NCBI RefSeq assembly: GCF_947241705.1
Contig: NC_079259.1
Location: 372,001-436,000, forward strand
Source: Saccharomyces mikatae IFO 1815
Taxonomy: Eukaryota; Ascomycota; Saccharomycetes; Saccharomycetales; Saccharomycetaceae
Direction: 5' to 3'
DNA length: 64,000 nucleotides
Made by a program: the position numbers and the translations under genes. Within the stretch, counting starts at the first letter, position 1. Every line of letters begins with the position of its first letter. A model generated the notes under the pieces. It was not told the origin of the DNA. It saw nothing but the letters and a program-made list of their open reading frames with translations, and did no database searches. Shown here in pieces: positions 37,388 through 50,856 of the stretch.

Positions 37388-38323
37388 ATGACTGCGAACG
37401 CATCACCCAATGTCATGACATTATTCCTGTTGAGGCATGGGCAAAGTGAATTGAACCATGAGAACATATTTTGTGGGTGGATTGACGCTAAGTTAACTGA
37501 AAAAGGTAAAGAACAGGCCCGTCATTCTGCCCAGCTAATCAAGCAATATTGTAAGACGAATCATTTACAATTACCCCAGATTGGCTATACTTCACGTTTG
37601 ATCAGGACTCAACAGACAATAGAAACAATGTGCGAAGAATTTAAGTTGGAACCACAATTACAGGTTGTCTACAATTTCAAAAAAATTAAAGTTGGAAGTG
37701 ACTGTGGCAGCAACAGGAAGGATGCTACGAAAATCCCCATTCTTCAAACTTGGAGGCTAAACGAGCGTCATTATGGTTCTTGGCAAGGTCAAAGGAAACC
37801 AAATGTCTTAAAAGAATACGGTAAAGATAAGTACATGTTTATCAGAAGAGATTACGAAGGCAAACCACCGCCTGTAGATCTTACCCGTGAAATGATTCAA
37901 CAAGAAAACGAGAAAGGCTCTTCCACCGGCTATGAATTCAAGGAACCAAACAGACAAATCAAGTATGAGTTGGAATGTAGTAATCATGACATTGTATTAC
38001 CCGATTCCGAGTCTCTTCGTGAGGTGGTTTATAGATTGAACCCTTTTTTACAAAACGTCATACTGAAACTAGCCAAGCAATATGATGAGTCTTCGTGTCT
38101 AATTGTGGGCCACGGAAGTTCAGTAAGATCGCTATTGAAAATTCTGGAGGGTATATCGGATGATGACATCAAGAATGTTGATATTCCGAACGGCATTCCA
38201 TTAGTTGTTGAATTGGATAAGAATAATGGTCTTAAGTTCATCAGAAAATTCTATCTCGATCCTGAATCTGCCAAGATTAATGCGGAGAAAGTTCGTAATG
38301 AAGGGTTCGTTAAAAATCCCTAA
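37388..38323 (+). CDS. GPM2: phosphoglycerate mutase paralogue
   Basis: 311 residues, the S. cerevisiae length. The protein belongs to the histidine phosphatase/phosphoglycerate mutase family: LLRHGQSELN (catalytic His17), NERHYGSWQG and VGHGSSVRSLL (second catalytic His) are all present. It carries insertions relative to Gpm1, such as the segment with SDCGSNRKDATK. In S. cerevisiae Gpm2 does not provide the main glycolytic activity and is considered a paralogue of little or altered function, kept after genome duplication. Its codon bias is weak compared with GPD1 next door, consistent with low expression. Confidence 0.96.
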   Translation: MTANASPNVMTLFLLRHGQSELNHENIFCGWIDAKLTEKGKEQARHSAQLIKQYCKTNHLQLPQIGYTSRLIRTQQTIETMCEEFKLEPQLQVVYNFKKIKVGSDCGSNRKDATKIPILQTWRLNERHYGSWQGQRKPNVLKEYGKDKYMFIRRDYEGKPPPVDLTREMIQQENEKGSSTGYEFKEPNRQIKYELECSNHDIVLPDSESLREVVYRLNPFLQNVILKLAKQYDESSCLIVGHGSSVRSLLKILEGISDDDIKNVDIPNGIPLVVELDKNNGLKFIRKFYLDPESAKINAEKVRNEGFVKNP

Positions 38324-38449
38324 GAGAGTAAAGTTCATACACTTGTGCATACTCATAAGTAGAATGGAAACTCATAGAAAAGCCAATAAATATATGTTTA
38401 ATAAAGTACTTTGAAAAAATATGATATTTATAAGAACATTTATGAATGC

Positions 38450-38483
<34 letters not shown>

Positions 38484-38553
38484 GTGTATATTTATTTTCC
38501 ATTTTGTGTGCGTTTTTCCTTTTTTATCCCCTATTAATGATGTGTAACCTTGA
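38324..38553. terminator. convergent 3' ends of GPM2 and RPN4
   Basis: 230 bp between convergent genes with a long TA microsatellite at about 38453-38480. A poly-TA element here would suit polyadenylation in both directions. Confidence 0.5.
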
Positions 38554-40206
38554 TTAACCCATGACATAACCAATGTTGGCTTTTGCAAATTTTGTAACTT
38601 CTTGGCGTTCTTCGATTGATAAATCTTCATGCTTTGATTTTATATGCCTTGTCAAAGCATCCAGCCTCGAGAATGTCTTCTGATAGCCCTCGGACCCAAG
38701 AATTTTTATACACTCGGAACAACGGAAAACGATCTTTCTTTTAGCATGAATAGTGTTCTGGTGTCTTGTTAAATCATAAGATCTTGAAAACTGGGCGCCA
38801 CATGGTTCGTTAGTAATGAGATTCATTATCTGGCAAGTGTATATTTCATTATTAGTATCCGAAGATGTCGTATGCACCGAGGGTGACGTTGTCGAGGTTT
38901 TTAAGTTCGAACTGGAAGATAAGGACTGAGAAGATAGGTGCTTCTTAGTGTAGTTGATTAGTTTCCGTCTGCTTGTGTGGGAGCCCGATACAGCCGGTGT
39001 CGGCTTTTTTATTTTTTCTAATGTAGCGTTCTCACTATTACTGTTAACGCCATTACGATTATTAGACGACTTTGTTGGTTTTCTTTTGCTGGTAACAGTA
39101 GTAGACGGTATATTTTCCGAGGTTGATGGGGATGGAAATCTTTCAAAATCAATAGTATTCTTGTTTAGAACGAAGCTTTGCTTTCTTCTATTCTTTAAAA
39201 GAGATATATCATATATATCGTCTCCCTCAAGAAGGTCATTGTCATCTTCCCCTTCGTCTTCATCTTCCCCTTCATTGCCATGTTCTTGTTCGTCCAACAA
39301 ATTTTCAGACACAATATTGGTCATGTTATCTATATTAGAGTCAACATAGCTGTACTCATTAAATAGATGACCAGTACTCCTAGCTCGACCGGTTTTTTGA
39401 TCAGAACCAAATATTGTAATTGGAGTAGAATCCAAAGGTAGTAGAGGTTCCTCCTGCTGTTGACTTTGTTGGAAACGATATTCCTTTTCTACAGTATCAT
39501 CCTTTTCTTCTTCTTCTCCTTCTTCAATGTCATCCTCCTCATCATCACTAATATCATCATCATCGGAGTCAAATTCATTGTTAAAAATAGCTCTTGCGTC
39601 ATCATTATTTATTGCGGTGGTATTATCTTGGAGAGACCACTGCATCTTTGGATTATAATTATCTTCATAGAAGAGTACTTCTTCGTCATTACCATATAGA
39701 TTATCACCGTTGTCAAAAAAATCATTAGAAATCTTAACGTCGTAATTAAAAGTATTTCTTGTCGGTACATAGGGATCCGATACTTTCATTATATTTTTCA
39801 AATTAACGGTTTTCTGTAGTGGGGTTTCGTTGACATTCTTAATTTCATTTGGTATGAGGTGAACGTTACTAATCTGTCTATCGTTTGCAGTTGTGTCTCC
39901 ATTTGTAAAAGTGGTGGTGGTTGTCAAAGTAGGATCTGCGTATTTATTAAATATTGGGAAATGGTAAGTTTGTTGTGGAGGTATAGAGGCCACACTGGAT
40001 TCATTCTGTTGATAAGGAGAGTGACTCCACGTAAAACTGTTATTTTCTTTATTGTTGTTCACCAACTTATACGGAGTAATGCTGGCATTTGGATGATAGT
40101 TTTGATAATGGCCTGCGAATTGATTATGTACCGGGTTAGTATGGTACAACTCGTCCTCCAAAATATCCGTTAAAGTTCTCTTTAGGCCAAGTTCTGTAGA
40201 TGCCAT
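38554..40206 (-). CDS. RPN4: proteasome gene transcription factor
   Basis: 550 residues (531 in S. cerevisiae). Rpn4 binds PACE elements to activate proteasome genes and is itself a very short-lived proteasome substrate. The N-terminus MASTELGLKRTLTDILEDEL carries the conserved degron region. Acidic tracts follow (DSDDDDISDDEEDDIEEGEE near 215, and an E/D/G-rich one near 310-325). The C-terminus has a C2H2-type module: a Cys pair with FSRSYDLTRHQNTIH, then FRCSECIKILG with a second His pair in FSRLDALTRHIKSKH. The extra length is in the low-complexity parts. Confidence 0.96.
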   Translation of the reverse strand: MASTELGLKRTLTDILEDELYHTNPVHNQFAGHYQNYHPNASITPYKLVNNNKENNSFTWSHSPYQQNESSVASIPPQQTYHFPIFNKYADPTLTTTTTFTNGDTTANDRQISNVHLIPNEIKNVNETPLQKTVNLKNIMKVSDPYVPTRNTFNYDVKISNDFFDNGDNLYGNDEEVLFYEDNYNPKMQWSLQDNTTAINNDDARAIFNNEFDSDDDDISDDEEDDIEEGEEEEKDDTVEKEYRFQQSQQQEEPLLPLDSTPITIFGSDQKTGRARSTGHLFNEYSYVDSNIDNMTNIVSENLLDEQEHGNEGEDEDEGEDDNDLLEGDDIYDISLLKNRRKQSFVLNKNTIDFERFPSPSTSENIPSTTVTSKRKPTKSSNNRNGVNSNSENATLEKIKKPTPAVSGSHTSRRKLINYTKKHLSSQSLSSSSNLKTSTTSPSVHTTSSDTNNEIYTCQIMNLITNEPCGAQFSRSYDLTRHQNTIHAKRKIVFRCSECIKILGSEGYQKTFSRLDALTRHIKSKHEDLSIEERQEVTKFAKANIGYVMG

Positions 40207-40962
40207 GATTGCTTACAATTTTAGGAAACTTTTGAAAAGGGTGCAAATAGCTATTGGTACTATCTATTATTAGTTGAACTAAAAGGCGGTGTTCTTCCCT
40301 GCGGAAAAAGGGAAAACGAAATGAAGCTGATTTATTTCTTAAGATACTATTCACCAACAAGAAAAAAAAGCGCTTCGAGTTTATCTTTAATTTATATCAG
40401 AGATAAACGTCTCCTCCTCCTTGAACGATAAAAAAAATCCGTGTGGGTTGGGCTGCTCATCCCGGGCTTCCCCCAAAATTGGGCTTCGAACTATTCTTTC
40501 CTTATATAGAATCGCTCTCCTCAACAAGTTTCCGAAACGGAACTTTCTAGAATTATCGTTTATAACGGGAATTAGTAATATGTATCACGTGATCGTTTCC
40601 GTGGAAAGGATCTCTCTTCTGTTCGCTTCCACGGATCTTGTCACTACTTCAACCAAAGGAACTAAGTGTTTACAAACACGAAGTAATACTGATTATTGCA
40701 TCATGGAAAAAATGAAATTTACGAACAAATAATCTAATCGGTACAACAAGGAATATATTACTAAACAATATATTTTCTAGTGTTAACACAATGGATATAC
40801 CAAAAAAAAGAAGTGCACTAGAAGAAAATAAATTCAATTCAATTCAATATAATTCGATACAATAAAATACAATAAAATACAATACAATACAATACAGCTA
40901 GTTCAAATTCAATTCAAACAGTAGATAAGGGAAAAAGAAAAAAGGTCTGCGAAAAAAGTACA
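40207..40962. promoter_or_regulatory. RPN4 promoter and OSH2 3' region
   Basis: 756 bp. Relative to the RPN4 ATG (minus strand) the upstream part holds a three-unit heat-shock element with GAA/TTC/GAA at 40540-40552, an E-box TCACGTGA at 40585-40592, and two PDRE sites: TCCGTGGA at 40598-40605 and TCCACGGA at 40628-40635. RPN4 in S. cerevisiae is controlled by Pdr1/Pdr3, Hsf1 and Yap1, so the first two inputs are visible here. Pentanucleotide repeats (AATTC and AATAC types) occupy about 40828-40920. Confidence 0.8.
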
Positions 40963-43900
40963 TTAAAAAATATCACCACAGTTCTTCAAATCATGATCCC
41001 TTCTCTTCACCCAATATCTACCCGTATACCTCCAATATTTAGCTTTTGTGATAGGATGAGTATCCCTAACAAACCATTGAGGATGATATTCAATGCTGTT
41101 TTCCTCCCTATTCCGGCGTGCTGCTCTTTGCTTCTCTTCAACCCTAAATTTCTCATCACCTGCCTCGTCATAACGCCCGTCTTCCATTGCTCTTTGATCT
41201 GGTCTCAAACGTGTATCAGTGGGGGGTAACCATGGCAACAGGTGTGGTTGTGGGGCATTCAGTGTGATGGCAAAAGGCGTCAAATTAAATGGCTCCTCAG
41301 GACGGTCGTTTGCTTTCCATAGTAAAAATTTCGTTCCGTCATCAGTTGGCCCATTCGCTGACGATGCAGCGGTTTTGGTTTTCTCGAGAGAGAGATCACA
41401 ATCCTTCACTACTTTTTTAGCAAAGATAGCTTCATTCCAGTGTCCTCCAAGGATCCACACTTTTTGTTTCTTCTTGTTGTAGACCTCACCTGTTATTTCA
41501 TATGCTCCTGATGACCTCCATCCTCTTGCTTTGAAATACAATTTGCAATGATCACCCGTTGTGTGGTTGACAACGTTAACTTCACCGTGATTGTCGACTT
41601 GTGGGTTACCAATGAGAATACCTATAACAGTATTATTTGGTTTCTTCCAAGTATACAGTTCCTCTTTTTCATTGTCATCTGGCCGCAACTTAATGTGCCA
41701 TAAACCTAAGTGCTTAACATTGAAAGATCTGCCATTGAATTTAGTATCAACAAATGATTCACCCCAAAAGTCCCATCTTGGTGATTCAGTCCATGTTGCA
41801 GAGATCGGTGGGTGATGAGAAACTTGCTCCGTGAAGAACCTATACTGTTTATCTGGTCGAGAATATTCGAATGTTTCTCCTAACAGTGGGTTAAAAGGTT
41901 TTGCCACTCTTTTGGTGGTAGATGCGTATGAAGATGCTGTAAAGGCTGCCACATATAGAGTCCTCAAAGATGAATCCTCAAAACTTGCAGCCTGGTCTAA
42001 CAGTTCCGAATACTCCAAATCCTCTGCCACTCTTTGTAAAAGAGATGTAGGTTCATTGAACGTAACGGGTAGAGTCATTCTTGTCATATCTTTGCCCACC
42101 ATCGATTTTAAGACGGCCCAAAGACTAATCTTGGGCCTATCGTCCTTATCCATGGATAGCCTTTTTCTAATACCATCCTCATAACCAAGGTAGGATCCCT
42201 CTTTTAGTAAGTATTCTTCTTTCCTCTTCTGTACCGTTGTAACTGCAACAATAAGGGGTGAAGTTACCTCATTCTTCTTGATGTCTTTCGATGATTGTTC
42301 AGTTTTTGCTTCCTCTTCTATTCGCGGATTACTTTGTTTTTCAAACTTTTGGCTTGCTTTCTCAAACTCAGGCTCTTCTTTACTTTCTTTGCTCTGAGAA
42401 TTTTGGATTTTGTTAGTTTCCTCATTTGGAATCGGAGGGGGAGCATGTTTAGGAGCTGCTGACATTGAAATTTCTGGATGAGTTTCTGTTAATTCAGTTA
42501 CTTCGTCAACTAATTCTGCGGCATCATAAAACTCGTCAACATCAGATGCTTCGTCCTCCTCCTTTGTGGCGCTAATGAATTTCGCAATTTGACCGAGAGT
42601 ACTCGCGGAGGTATCTGATTCTTGTTCTTGGTCATCTTCCAAGGTTTCCTTCCTATCAACGGAGACTTGTGATTCTAATAATTTTTTATGTAGTATTTTT
42701 TTCAAAACTCTTCTTTCTTTATCGATAGACGCCAGACGTTCAGTTTTGTTGGACAGCTCTATTTCCAGTTCTTTGACAGATTGTATCCAAACGTTGTTAA
42801 CATCACCTTGTTTCGAAACCATGTCTACCAATCTTTTATCTCTTTTATATGTCAAATCTTTCAGTTTACCAAAAATGGTTGATGTGTTAATCAGACTTTT
42901 CTTTACTGTAAGCCAAACTTCGGGACTGGGTACCTCTTGCTCAATTAATTCAATTAGAAAACTCAACTCTATACTTATCGCTTGTTCATACATGTCAAGT
43001 TTTTCCTTAAATGGCCCATATTGTGCTTTGATATATTCTTCATCACGATCGAAGTTTATTCCAAGGTCCTCCTCCTCCTCATCATCTGAATTTGCTTCGT
43101 CACCTTCGAAATTATCAATATAGTTATTATCACTCAGAGAAGCACTAGATCCTGCTGTCGTATTAGACTGGCTTATGTTCGCACTGTTGCTATTAGTGAT
43201 AGTAATATTGTTAGTAACCTTATCTATAGGACTAGCTACACCTGAACCACTTTGGACACTCCGGCTGCTTTTTAAAGTGTTACTACTGCGAACCCTCTGT
43301 AGAGCATGATCGGTGTGTACTCCAACAGGGGTTTTATTACCATCCAACCGGTTTTCAATCATTTTACTAACAAATCGTTTACCTGATTCAGTCAAATTAT
43401 CGTTCAATTGGATCTCGCTAGATACAACAGATAGATTATTGCTTGGTCTTCGATAAAGACTCACAGAGGAGGGCTGAATCACCTCTTTATGTAGAGCGTG
43501 TTGATAGTATTGCGAAGCCTCGGGAAGAGAGCTTTGAGTTTTAGAGTGTGAAATCAGGGCTGGAGATTTGCTCTTTAAAACCAAGGATGGTGGTACTGCC
43601 TTCTTTTTGTATAATATCTCCTTGTCTTTGGCGAATCTGATAGCGCTTTGTATGGCGTTGACCCACCTAGTAGTTTCAACGGGATGATTACCCTTCAGAC
43701 GCCATCTTGTAGTGCCAGTAAGACCACCTAGCAACTCGAAATTCAGCTTCTCAGAAGAATCAATATGTAAACGGCATGTGGAAACTTTCAAAGTGCCACG
43801 GGGTCTATCTGTATGTGACTGGTCTTTGTAATATGATAGATTTCCGTCACTGCTTAAAACGAACCAACGCAATTTGTACCCGTGCGCAAAATTTGTCCAT

Positions 43901-44793
43901 TTTTTTAAAAATCCCCTATACGTAGGAGGCTTATTCGTCTCAACATTCTCATGGACAATAGCTTGTTCTCTCAAGTTCTTTTCAAGAAGAATTTTCAATT
44001 TAATTTCTGGAGTAGCACTACTAGATGGTTTAGTCGGAAGTCTTATATTCTTCACTAAATCCAGTGGTGACCGTCCCTTCTCATCTTTAACTGTTGCTTC
44101 TGCACCATGTTTTAGCAACCACTGACACATTTCAACGTCTTTTTTTTGCGAATATTCGTACAGTAATGTCGTACCAGTTTCAGGATCTATGCCATTAATA
44201 TCTAATAAATTTAAATTTCTTGGGCTTTTCCAAATTGAATCTAATCTTGAAAAGTTTCTGTTATTCATGGCAGATCTTAAAGAATGAACTGTTTCCAAAA
44301 AATAATCATCTCTTTTCAACTGAATCATTTGTGCTACGTTCAAATCTTTGCACATATCCAAAGGTTGTAGATGAGCTTTATTCTTAATACAATCATTAAT
44401 AGATTTCTGATCAAGAAGGAAGCTGATAACATCCGAACGAGATTGTGCAGCGGCCAGATGCAGTGGAGTATTACCGTTTTCATCCTGATAATTCAAGTCT
44501 AAGTGAATGTTATCATTGCTGTTACATGGATTCTTCCCATTGTCTATTTGATCCACCCAATTAGAAACGATTTCTTTGATAAGGAGAATAGGAGCTACCT
44601 GAACAGCATAATGTAGAATCAAACTGAGGACTTGTTTCACGGATAGGTCGTCTCTGGGTTGAAATTCATTATCGACAAGTGCCTTTAAATGATTGAAGTC
44701 CCCCTGGCCCAAAACTTCCAACAGCTTCACTTTAAGTAATGGTTTACTTACTTGGTTGAGACTTTCTGCACTAGACAGGTCTTCTTTAGACAT
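40963..44793 (-). CDS. OSH2: oxysterol-binding protein homologue, long form
   Basis: 1,276 residues (1,283 in S. cerevisiae). Osh2 moves sterols or phosphoinositides at ER-plasma membrane contacts and endocytic sites. Domains in order: ankyrin repeats (about 50-250; ENGNTPLHLAAAQSR), a PH domain (about 290-390; RGFLKKWTNFAHGYKLRWFVL), a low-complexity and coiled-coil region, an FFAT motif EFYDAAEL that binds the VAP protein Scs2, and the C-terminal OSBP-related domain with the signature EQVSHHPPISA. Its paralogue Swh1/Osh1 has the same layout, but position next to RPN4 identifies OSH2. Confidence 0.96.
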   Translation of the reverse strand: MSKEDLSSAESLNQVSKPLLKVKLLEVLGQGDFNHLKALVDNEFQPRDDLSVKQVLSLILHYAVQVAPILLIKEIVSNWVDQIDNGKNPCNSNDNIHLDLNYQDENGNTPLHLAAAQSRSDVISFLLDQKSINDCIKNKAHLQPLDMCKDLNVAQMIQLKRDDYFLETVHSLRSAMNNRNFSRLDSIWKSPRNLNLLDINGIDPETGTTLLYEYSQKKDVEMCQWLLKHGAEATVKDEKGRSPLDLVKNIRLPTKPSSSATPEIKLKILLEKNLREQAIVHENVETNKPPTYRGFLKKWTNFAHGYKLRWFVLSSDGNLSYYKDQSHTDRPRGTLKVSTCRLHIDSSEKLNFELLGGLTGTTRWRLKGNHPVETTRWVNAIQSAIRFAKDKEILYKKKAVPPSLVLKSKSPALISHSKTQSSLPEASQYYQHALHKEVIQPSSVSLYRRPSNNLSVVSSEIQLNDNLTESGKRFVSKMIENRLDGNKTPVGVHTDHALQRVRSSNTLKSSRSVQSGSGVASPIDKVTNNITITNSNSANISQSNTTAGSSASLSDNNYIDNFEGDEANSDDEEEEDLGINFDRDEEYIKAQYGPFKEKLDMYEQAISIELSFLIELIEQEVPSPEVWLTVKKSLINTSTIFGKLKDLTYKRDKRLVDMVSKQGDVNNVWIQSVKELEIELSNKTERLASIDKERRVLKKILHKKLLESQVSVDRKETLEDDQEQESDTSASTLGQIAKFISATKEEDEASDVDEFYDAAELVDEVTELTETHPEISMSAAPKHAPPPIPNEETNKIQNSQSKESKEEPEFEKASQKFEKQSNPRIEEEAKTEQSSKDIKKNEVTSPLIVAVTTVQKRKEEYLLKEGSYLGYEDGIRKRLSMDKDDRPKISLWAVLKSMVGKDMTRMTLPVTFNEPTSLLQRVAEDLEYSELLDQAASFEDSSLRTLYVAAFTASSYASTTKRVAKPFNPLLGETFEYSRPDKQYRFFTEQVSHHPPISATWTESPRWDFWGESFVDTKFNGRSFNVKHLGLWHIKLRPDDNEKEELYTWKKPNNTVIGILIGNPQVDNHGEVNVVNHTTGDHCKLYFKARGWRSSGAYEITGEVYNKKKQKVWILGGHWNEAIFAKKVVKDCDLSLEKTKTAASSANGPTDDGTKFLLWKANDRPEEPFNLTPFAITLNAPQPHLLPWLPPTDTRLRPDQRAMEDGRYDEAGDEKFRVEEKQRAARRNREENSIEYHPQWFVRDTHPITKAKYWRYTGRYWVKRRDHDLKNCGDIF

Positions 44794-47647
44794 TTCGTAA
44801 GATTTTTGGTACGTGTGCCTATCACTATTTCTATTAGTGAACTATACGGGGTTAAAATAAATATCTTCTTCGAAATGCTTGATCAATATTCACTTTCTAA
44901 ATTGAGCAATATCAGTAAAAATATTATATATAGTGAAAAAGAATAAATATGCTGCACTTCAAAACCAAAAATAAAGCCAAACAACGAAGGATTTCGTCTC
45001 ACCTTTCTTTTTCGCTGCTGGTCTGCTTCTTCTCCCTCTGCTGAAACGATTTAATTGCAGAGCTTAAATGATACGATTTCCACGTCGTTCCTCCTTCTCG
45101 CTCTAAAGGGGTAGGGAAGAGAAGGGGTCTTTATTTGAATGATCCCGCAGGAGCGAAAAAGACCCTGACTAAGGCTTTGTTAAAGATAGAAAAGAGTACC
45201 TAATGCAGTGGTAAACAAGCCTCAAAGTCAAATTCATATGTAATCGAAAAAGAGCATGAACAACTGAGATCAGTTGCTAGTGTTATCGCACACTCCTTGC
45301 CCAAGAAGTAAGACATTATAGTATTTTTATGTCTATTGTATTGTAATAGAACTGTGTATGATGTGTGAGTCATGATGTAATAAATGTGCATAACACCACT
45401 CATATTTATAATTTGAAAGGACAAACAAGAGTTGTCCAAGTCTGGATAAACTACGAAATAAATTGTTTCAAGGGAGCCTTAACATGTATGTGTAGTATAT
45501 ATGATAAGATGTTGTTGAGAGTATTAGCATAGAATACATCTTCATTTTCGAACACTACTGTGGAAATAAGTTGCACCTAGACAGCAGGAAATTTAGTCTT
45601 TTGTTCTGGCAATTCTACAAAATCAACCAATTTTTATTCTGCGTGTTTTTGTTATTGGTCATTCTCAACACTTTTTAGAAACTTTGGTCTGTACTAAGGA
45701 TGCATTTTCCATTAAAAAAATGAACCCGTGTGTTTGCAAATGTTTGGAAGAGATAACGACAAGCATGTATTCATCATAAATAACACATTCAATGAAAATC
45801 CGCTAGCTGTCACGGGTGTTCGAGGACTTTCTTTAAGAACAGTTAATATAACTTGAAGTATACAAATGTTTTTTGGGGTAATGATATTCCAAGAGTTTTG
45901 AATGTGATATTTTGGATATATTTACAACAGTATTACTGCTCAACAACTTTTTTCAAGAACTACTTTAATATAAGGATGGCAATAGTATTTTTTTCTTCAA
46001 ACTGGCACAGTGTATCGCATATGGATAACCGTTTTGACTTAACCTTATGAAGGATTATCTGGTGACTTTGCACGTTCCTTCCTCGATTGATGAAGAAACT
46101 CACCTTTCTGTATGTCTGTTATATAGGCTTGTCTAATAAAAGCTTAATAATAATTCTACATTGCTGTTGCATGAACTCGATTATAGCCATTGAGAAAGAC
46201 TTTTGTCATAGCAGCTTTATAACGGCCTCAATTTATGCAATACGATGTGTAGTATATGACGCGGAACATTCAGTGGTCAAGGAATCAGGCAAACCTTTAA
46301 ATTCTTCCCGTAAGGACTTGGCACTATATATCTCAAGATTCTGTTAGAAATCCATACCGCCAAATTAACAAAATACTCTGATATCTGCAGAATGTAAAGA
46401 ACAGAGTAAAAATCATGTACATTCAATTTAAGCCTTCTTAGAATTGCAATTAGGTCACTCTTTCGCCTAAAAATATCTGGTACATTTGGGCATAACTTCT
46501 TTCGCGAATCTCAAGGTAAAATCCGTATAAACTTCAGAAGCTAAGTTGATCACTTTATGATCATTAACGCCACTATACTAAAAACATACTACAGCTTCGC
46601 ACCCGACGTAACCACTATCGGTAACGCATCATACCGGCGAATTAAGTAGTTCTATGCTGAACTGTCTGTGTGATGTCGTTTGCAACAACTTAAGATACAA
46701 AGCAACGTCGGGGTGATGTTTATCATTACTTTTACCACGTCAACACATGGATAACGCAATCTTTCCACGAACCACATACAGTTTTTTTTGCTTTGCATCA
46801 TGGTTCTCTTACAAAGTTCAACATGGAGAAATAAGCTTGTTGGCAACTATGGATTTTTTAGTTTCGATTATCATATGTAACAGATTAAAATCTAAAATCT
46901 GCTATTTACTGTTAGTTCATTTTCCAAGTGCAAAAAGACAGAATATTAACGCTACGGTGCATTGTACGATAATATGAAGCATATCATAATTGCTCAATAT
47001 AAAAGGAAGGACAACTATTTTCGGATATTTTCGAATAGTATTGTAGTAATTTTTTCGTGCATATTTCTCGTAACCTTGGAGTGCCATCCGGATAATACCA
47101 TCAATATTATCTTTCGGTTCAACAAAGCATCGAGTGATAACAGATGGATTCTGCTCGGAAATCTTGGTAATACATCCATCAATGGTAGAGTAAGCACGTT
47201 TTCTCGAATCAAGAGTTTCCCGCTTCTGATCCTTCAAAGTTATATTACATTGCTGTGATTTTTAGACAGTATGGCTACCTTTTCCTTCACTAAAAAAATA
47301 ATTATACATAACAAAAGGAGTAAACTATACAAATTTATATACTGATTGAAACTCTGATTGAATTCATGAAGGTTTGAAAGTGCGAGCCCCATAAGGAAGA
47401 TAGTTATACTTACGACAATTATTTTAACAAATTCTCGAAGAAAAACAAAATGCTACGGTCTGAAATGAGTTCCTTCAAATTGTAACATGTCTAACAGAAG
47501 ACAGTCCAGGTCTTTCATTGTATAAGATGTACATATATAAAGGGGCTATTTATGTGTAAACATGCCATCTACTTTTCTTTCCGCCACCTGATATGAACAG
47601 CGCACATTCTAGATAAATTAAAAATGCAGGAGCAATAACACAATCGT
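44794..47647. other. 2.85-kb gap between OSH2 and ERP3
   Basis: The left end holds the OSH2 promoter, with AGGGG stress-type cores near 45107 and 45123. The rest is AT-rich with only short, unconvincing open frames on both strands (up to about 106 codons at 46917-47237, overlapped by another on the opposite strand). I recognise no tRNA, snoRNA or LTR. Confidence 0.5.
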
Positions 47648-48325
47648 CTAAACATTATGCTTTCTTGATTCTCTGAAAATAAACTCTAATACGGCGATTT
47701 GAGCGCAGCTCATTCCGATGATTAATAAAATACCGTAGATGGAAAACATAACAATTCTATGCTCTGTTGAACAAACTGTATGGTGGTTTCTGGTGTTTCT
47801 GGTCTTATAGTACTGTATATTACGTTCCAAGACATGAAGCTGCCTTTCTATCGTGTCTATTGAATTTTCCAGACTCTCTTGCAAAGGATCGGTTTTAGAG
47901 TCTCTCAAATTCCTCTGTGCCTTTCTTGCCTTGCGTCTTTCATTTCGGACATCGTTTTGGCGCTGACAAGTGTAATTAATGTCAAAATCTACAATCTTGT
48001 CGTGTGCTTTGCCACCATAGAAGCAGATAGCGTATTCTCCTTTGTGTTGGCCTACGAAGGACCATTCACCTTGACGTTCACCAGACCTCTCAATTATTGG
48101 CTTGTTTTTGTCATCTGGAGCAAATATTTCGTAATTAACATCAAAGTCATTACCTTCCCCCTGTTGCACTGCAAAATAATATGAGACGGTACAGTCAATA
48201 TCCGGAGTTAGCGTGTATAAGCACTCTTTTCGACCCTTTTTCAGCTCAAATGTTAACGGTGATGCCCCCACAAAAAATTGTGTCAAAAAGAACCAGCAAA
48301 CCCAAAGCTCACTTAAACGGAACAT
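47648..48325 (-). CDS. ERP3: p24-family COPII cargo receptor
   Basis: 225 residues, the S. cerevisiae length. p24 proteins cycle between ER and Golgi and help sort cargo such as GPI-anchored proteins. Parts in order: signal peptide (about 1-21, ending VGA-SP), GOLD domain with the conserved Cys pair (KGRKECLYTL and GEYAICFYGG), a heptad-rich coiled coil (about 135-180), one membrane span (VMFSIYGILLIIGMSCAQIAV) and a short tail RESRKHNV. The tail carries few of the classic COPI/COPII signals, as is common among Erp proteins. Confidence 0.95.
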   Translation of the reverse strand: MFRLSELWVCWFFLTQFFVGASPLTFELKKGRKECLYTLTPDIDCTVSYYFAVQQGEGNDFDVNYEIFAPDDKNKPIIERSGERQGEWSFVGQHKGEYAICFYGGKAHDKIVDFDINYTCQRQNDVRNERRKARKAQRNLRDSKTDPLQESLENSIDTIERQLHVLERNIQYYKTRNTRNHHTVCSTEHRIVMFSIYGILLIIGMSCAQIAVLEFIFRESRKHNV

Positions 48326-50593
<2,268 letters not shown>

Positions 50594-50856
50594 CAAACTT
50601 GCAACCCGTTGCTGGGCTCGATGATAACGCCATTTCTTTACAAGAGGTTCTTGGTATTTATATATTTGCATAATGAAAAGTTTAAATAAAATGTCACAAA
50701 AAGTAAAACGGTTAGCATAAAATATATGTACTTAAACTATTATTGAATATGAAAAGCATATGTGTAAGCGATATCAAAATAATAGAGACACTAACGCTAT
50801 ACTGTGAAAACTAACATTAGTCTTTTCCTTTAATTGCGTTACGTTGCAATAAAGAA

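Noticed and set aside
46747-47258. Overlapping frames of 76-106 codons on both strands in the OSH2-ERP3 gap
   Set aside because: Sense and antisense frames overlap, with no signal peptide, motif or known homologue that I can recognise.
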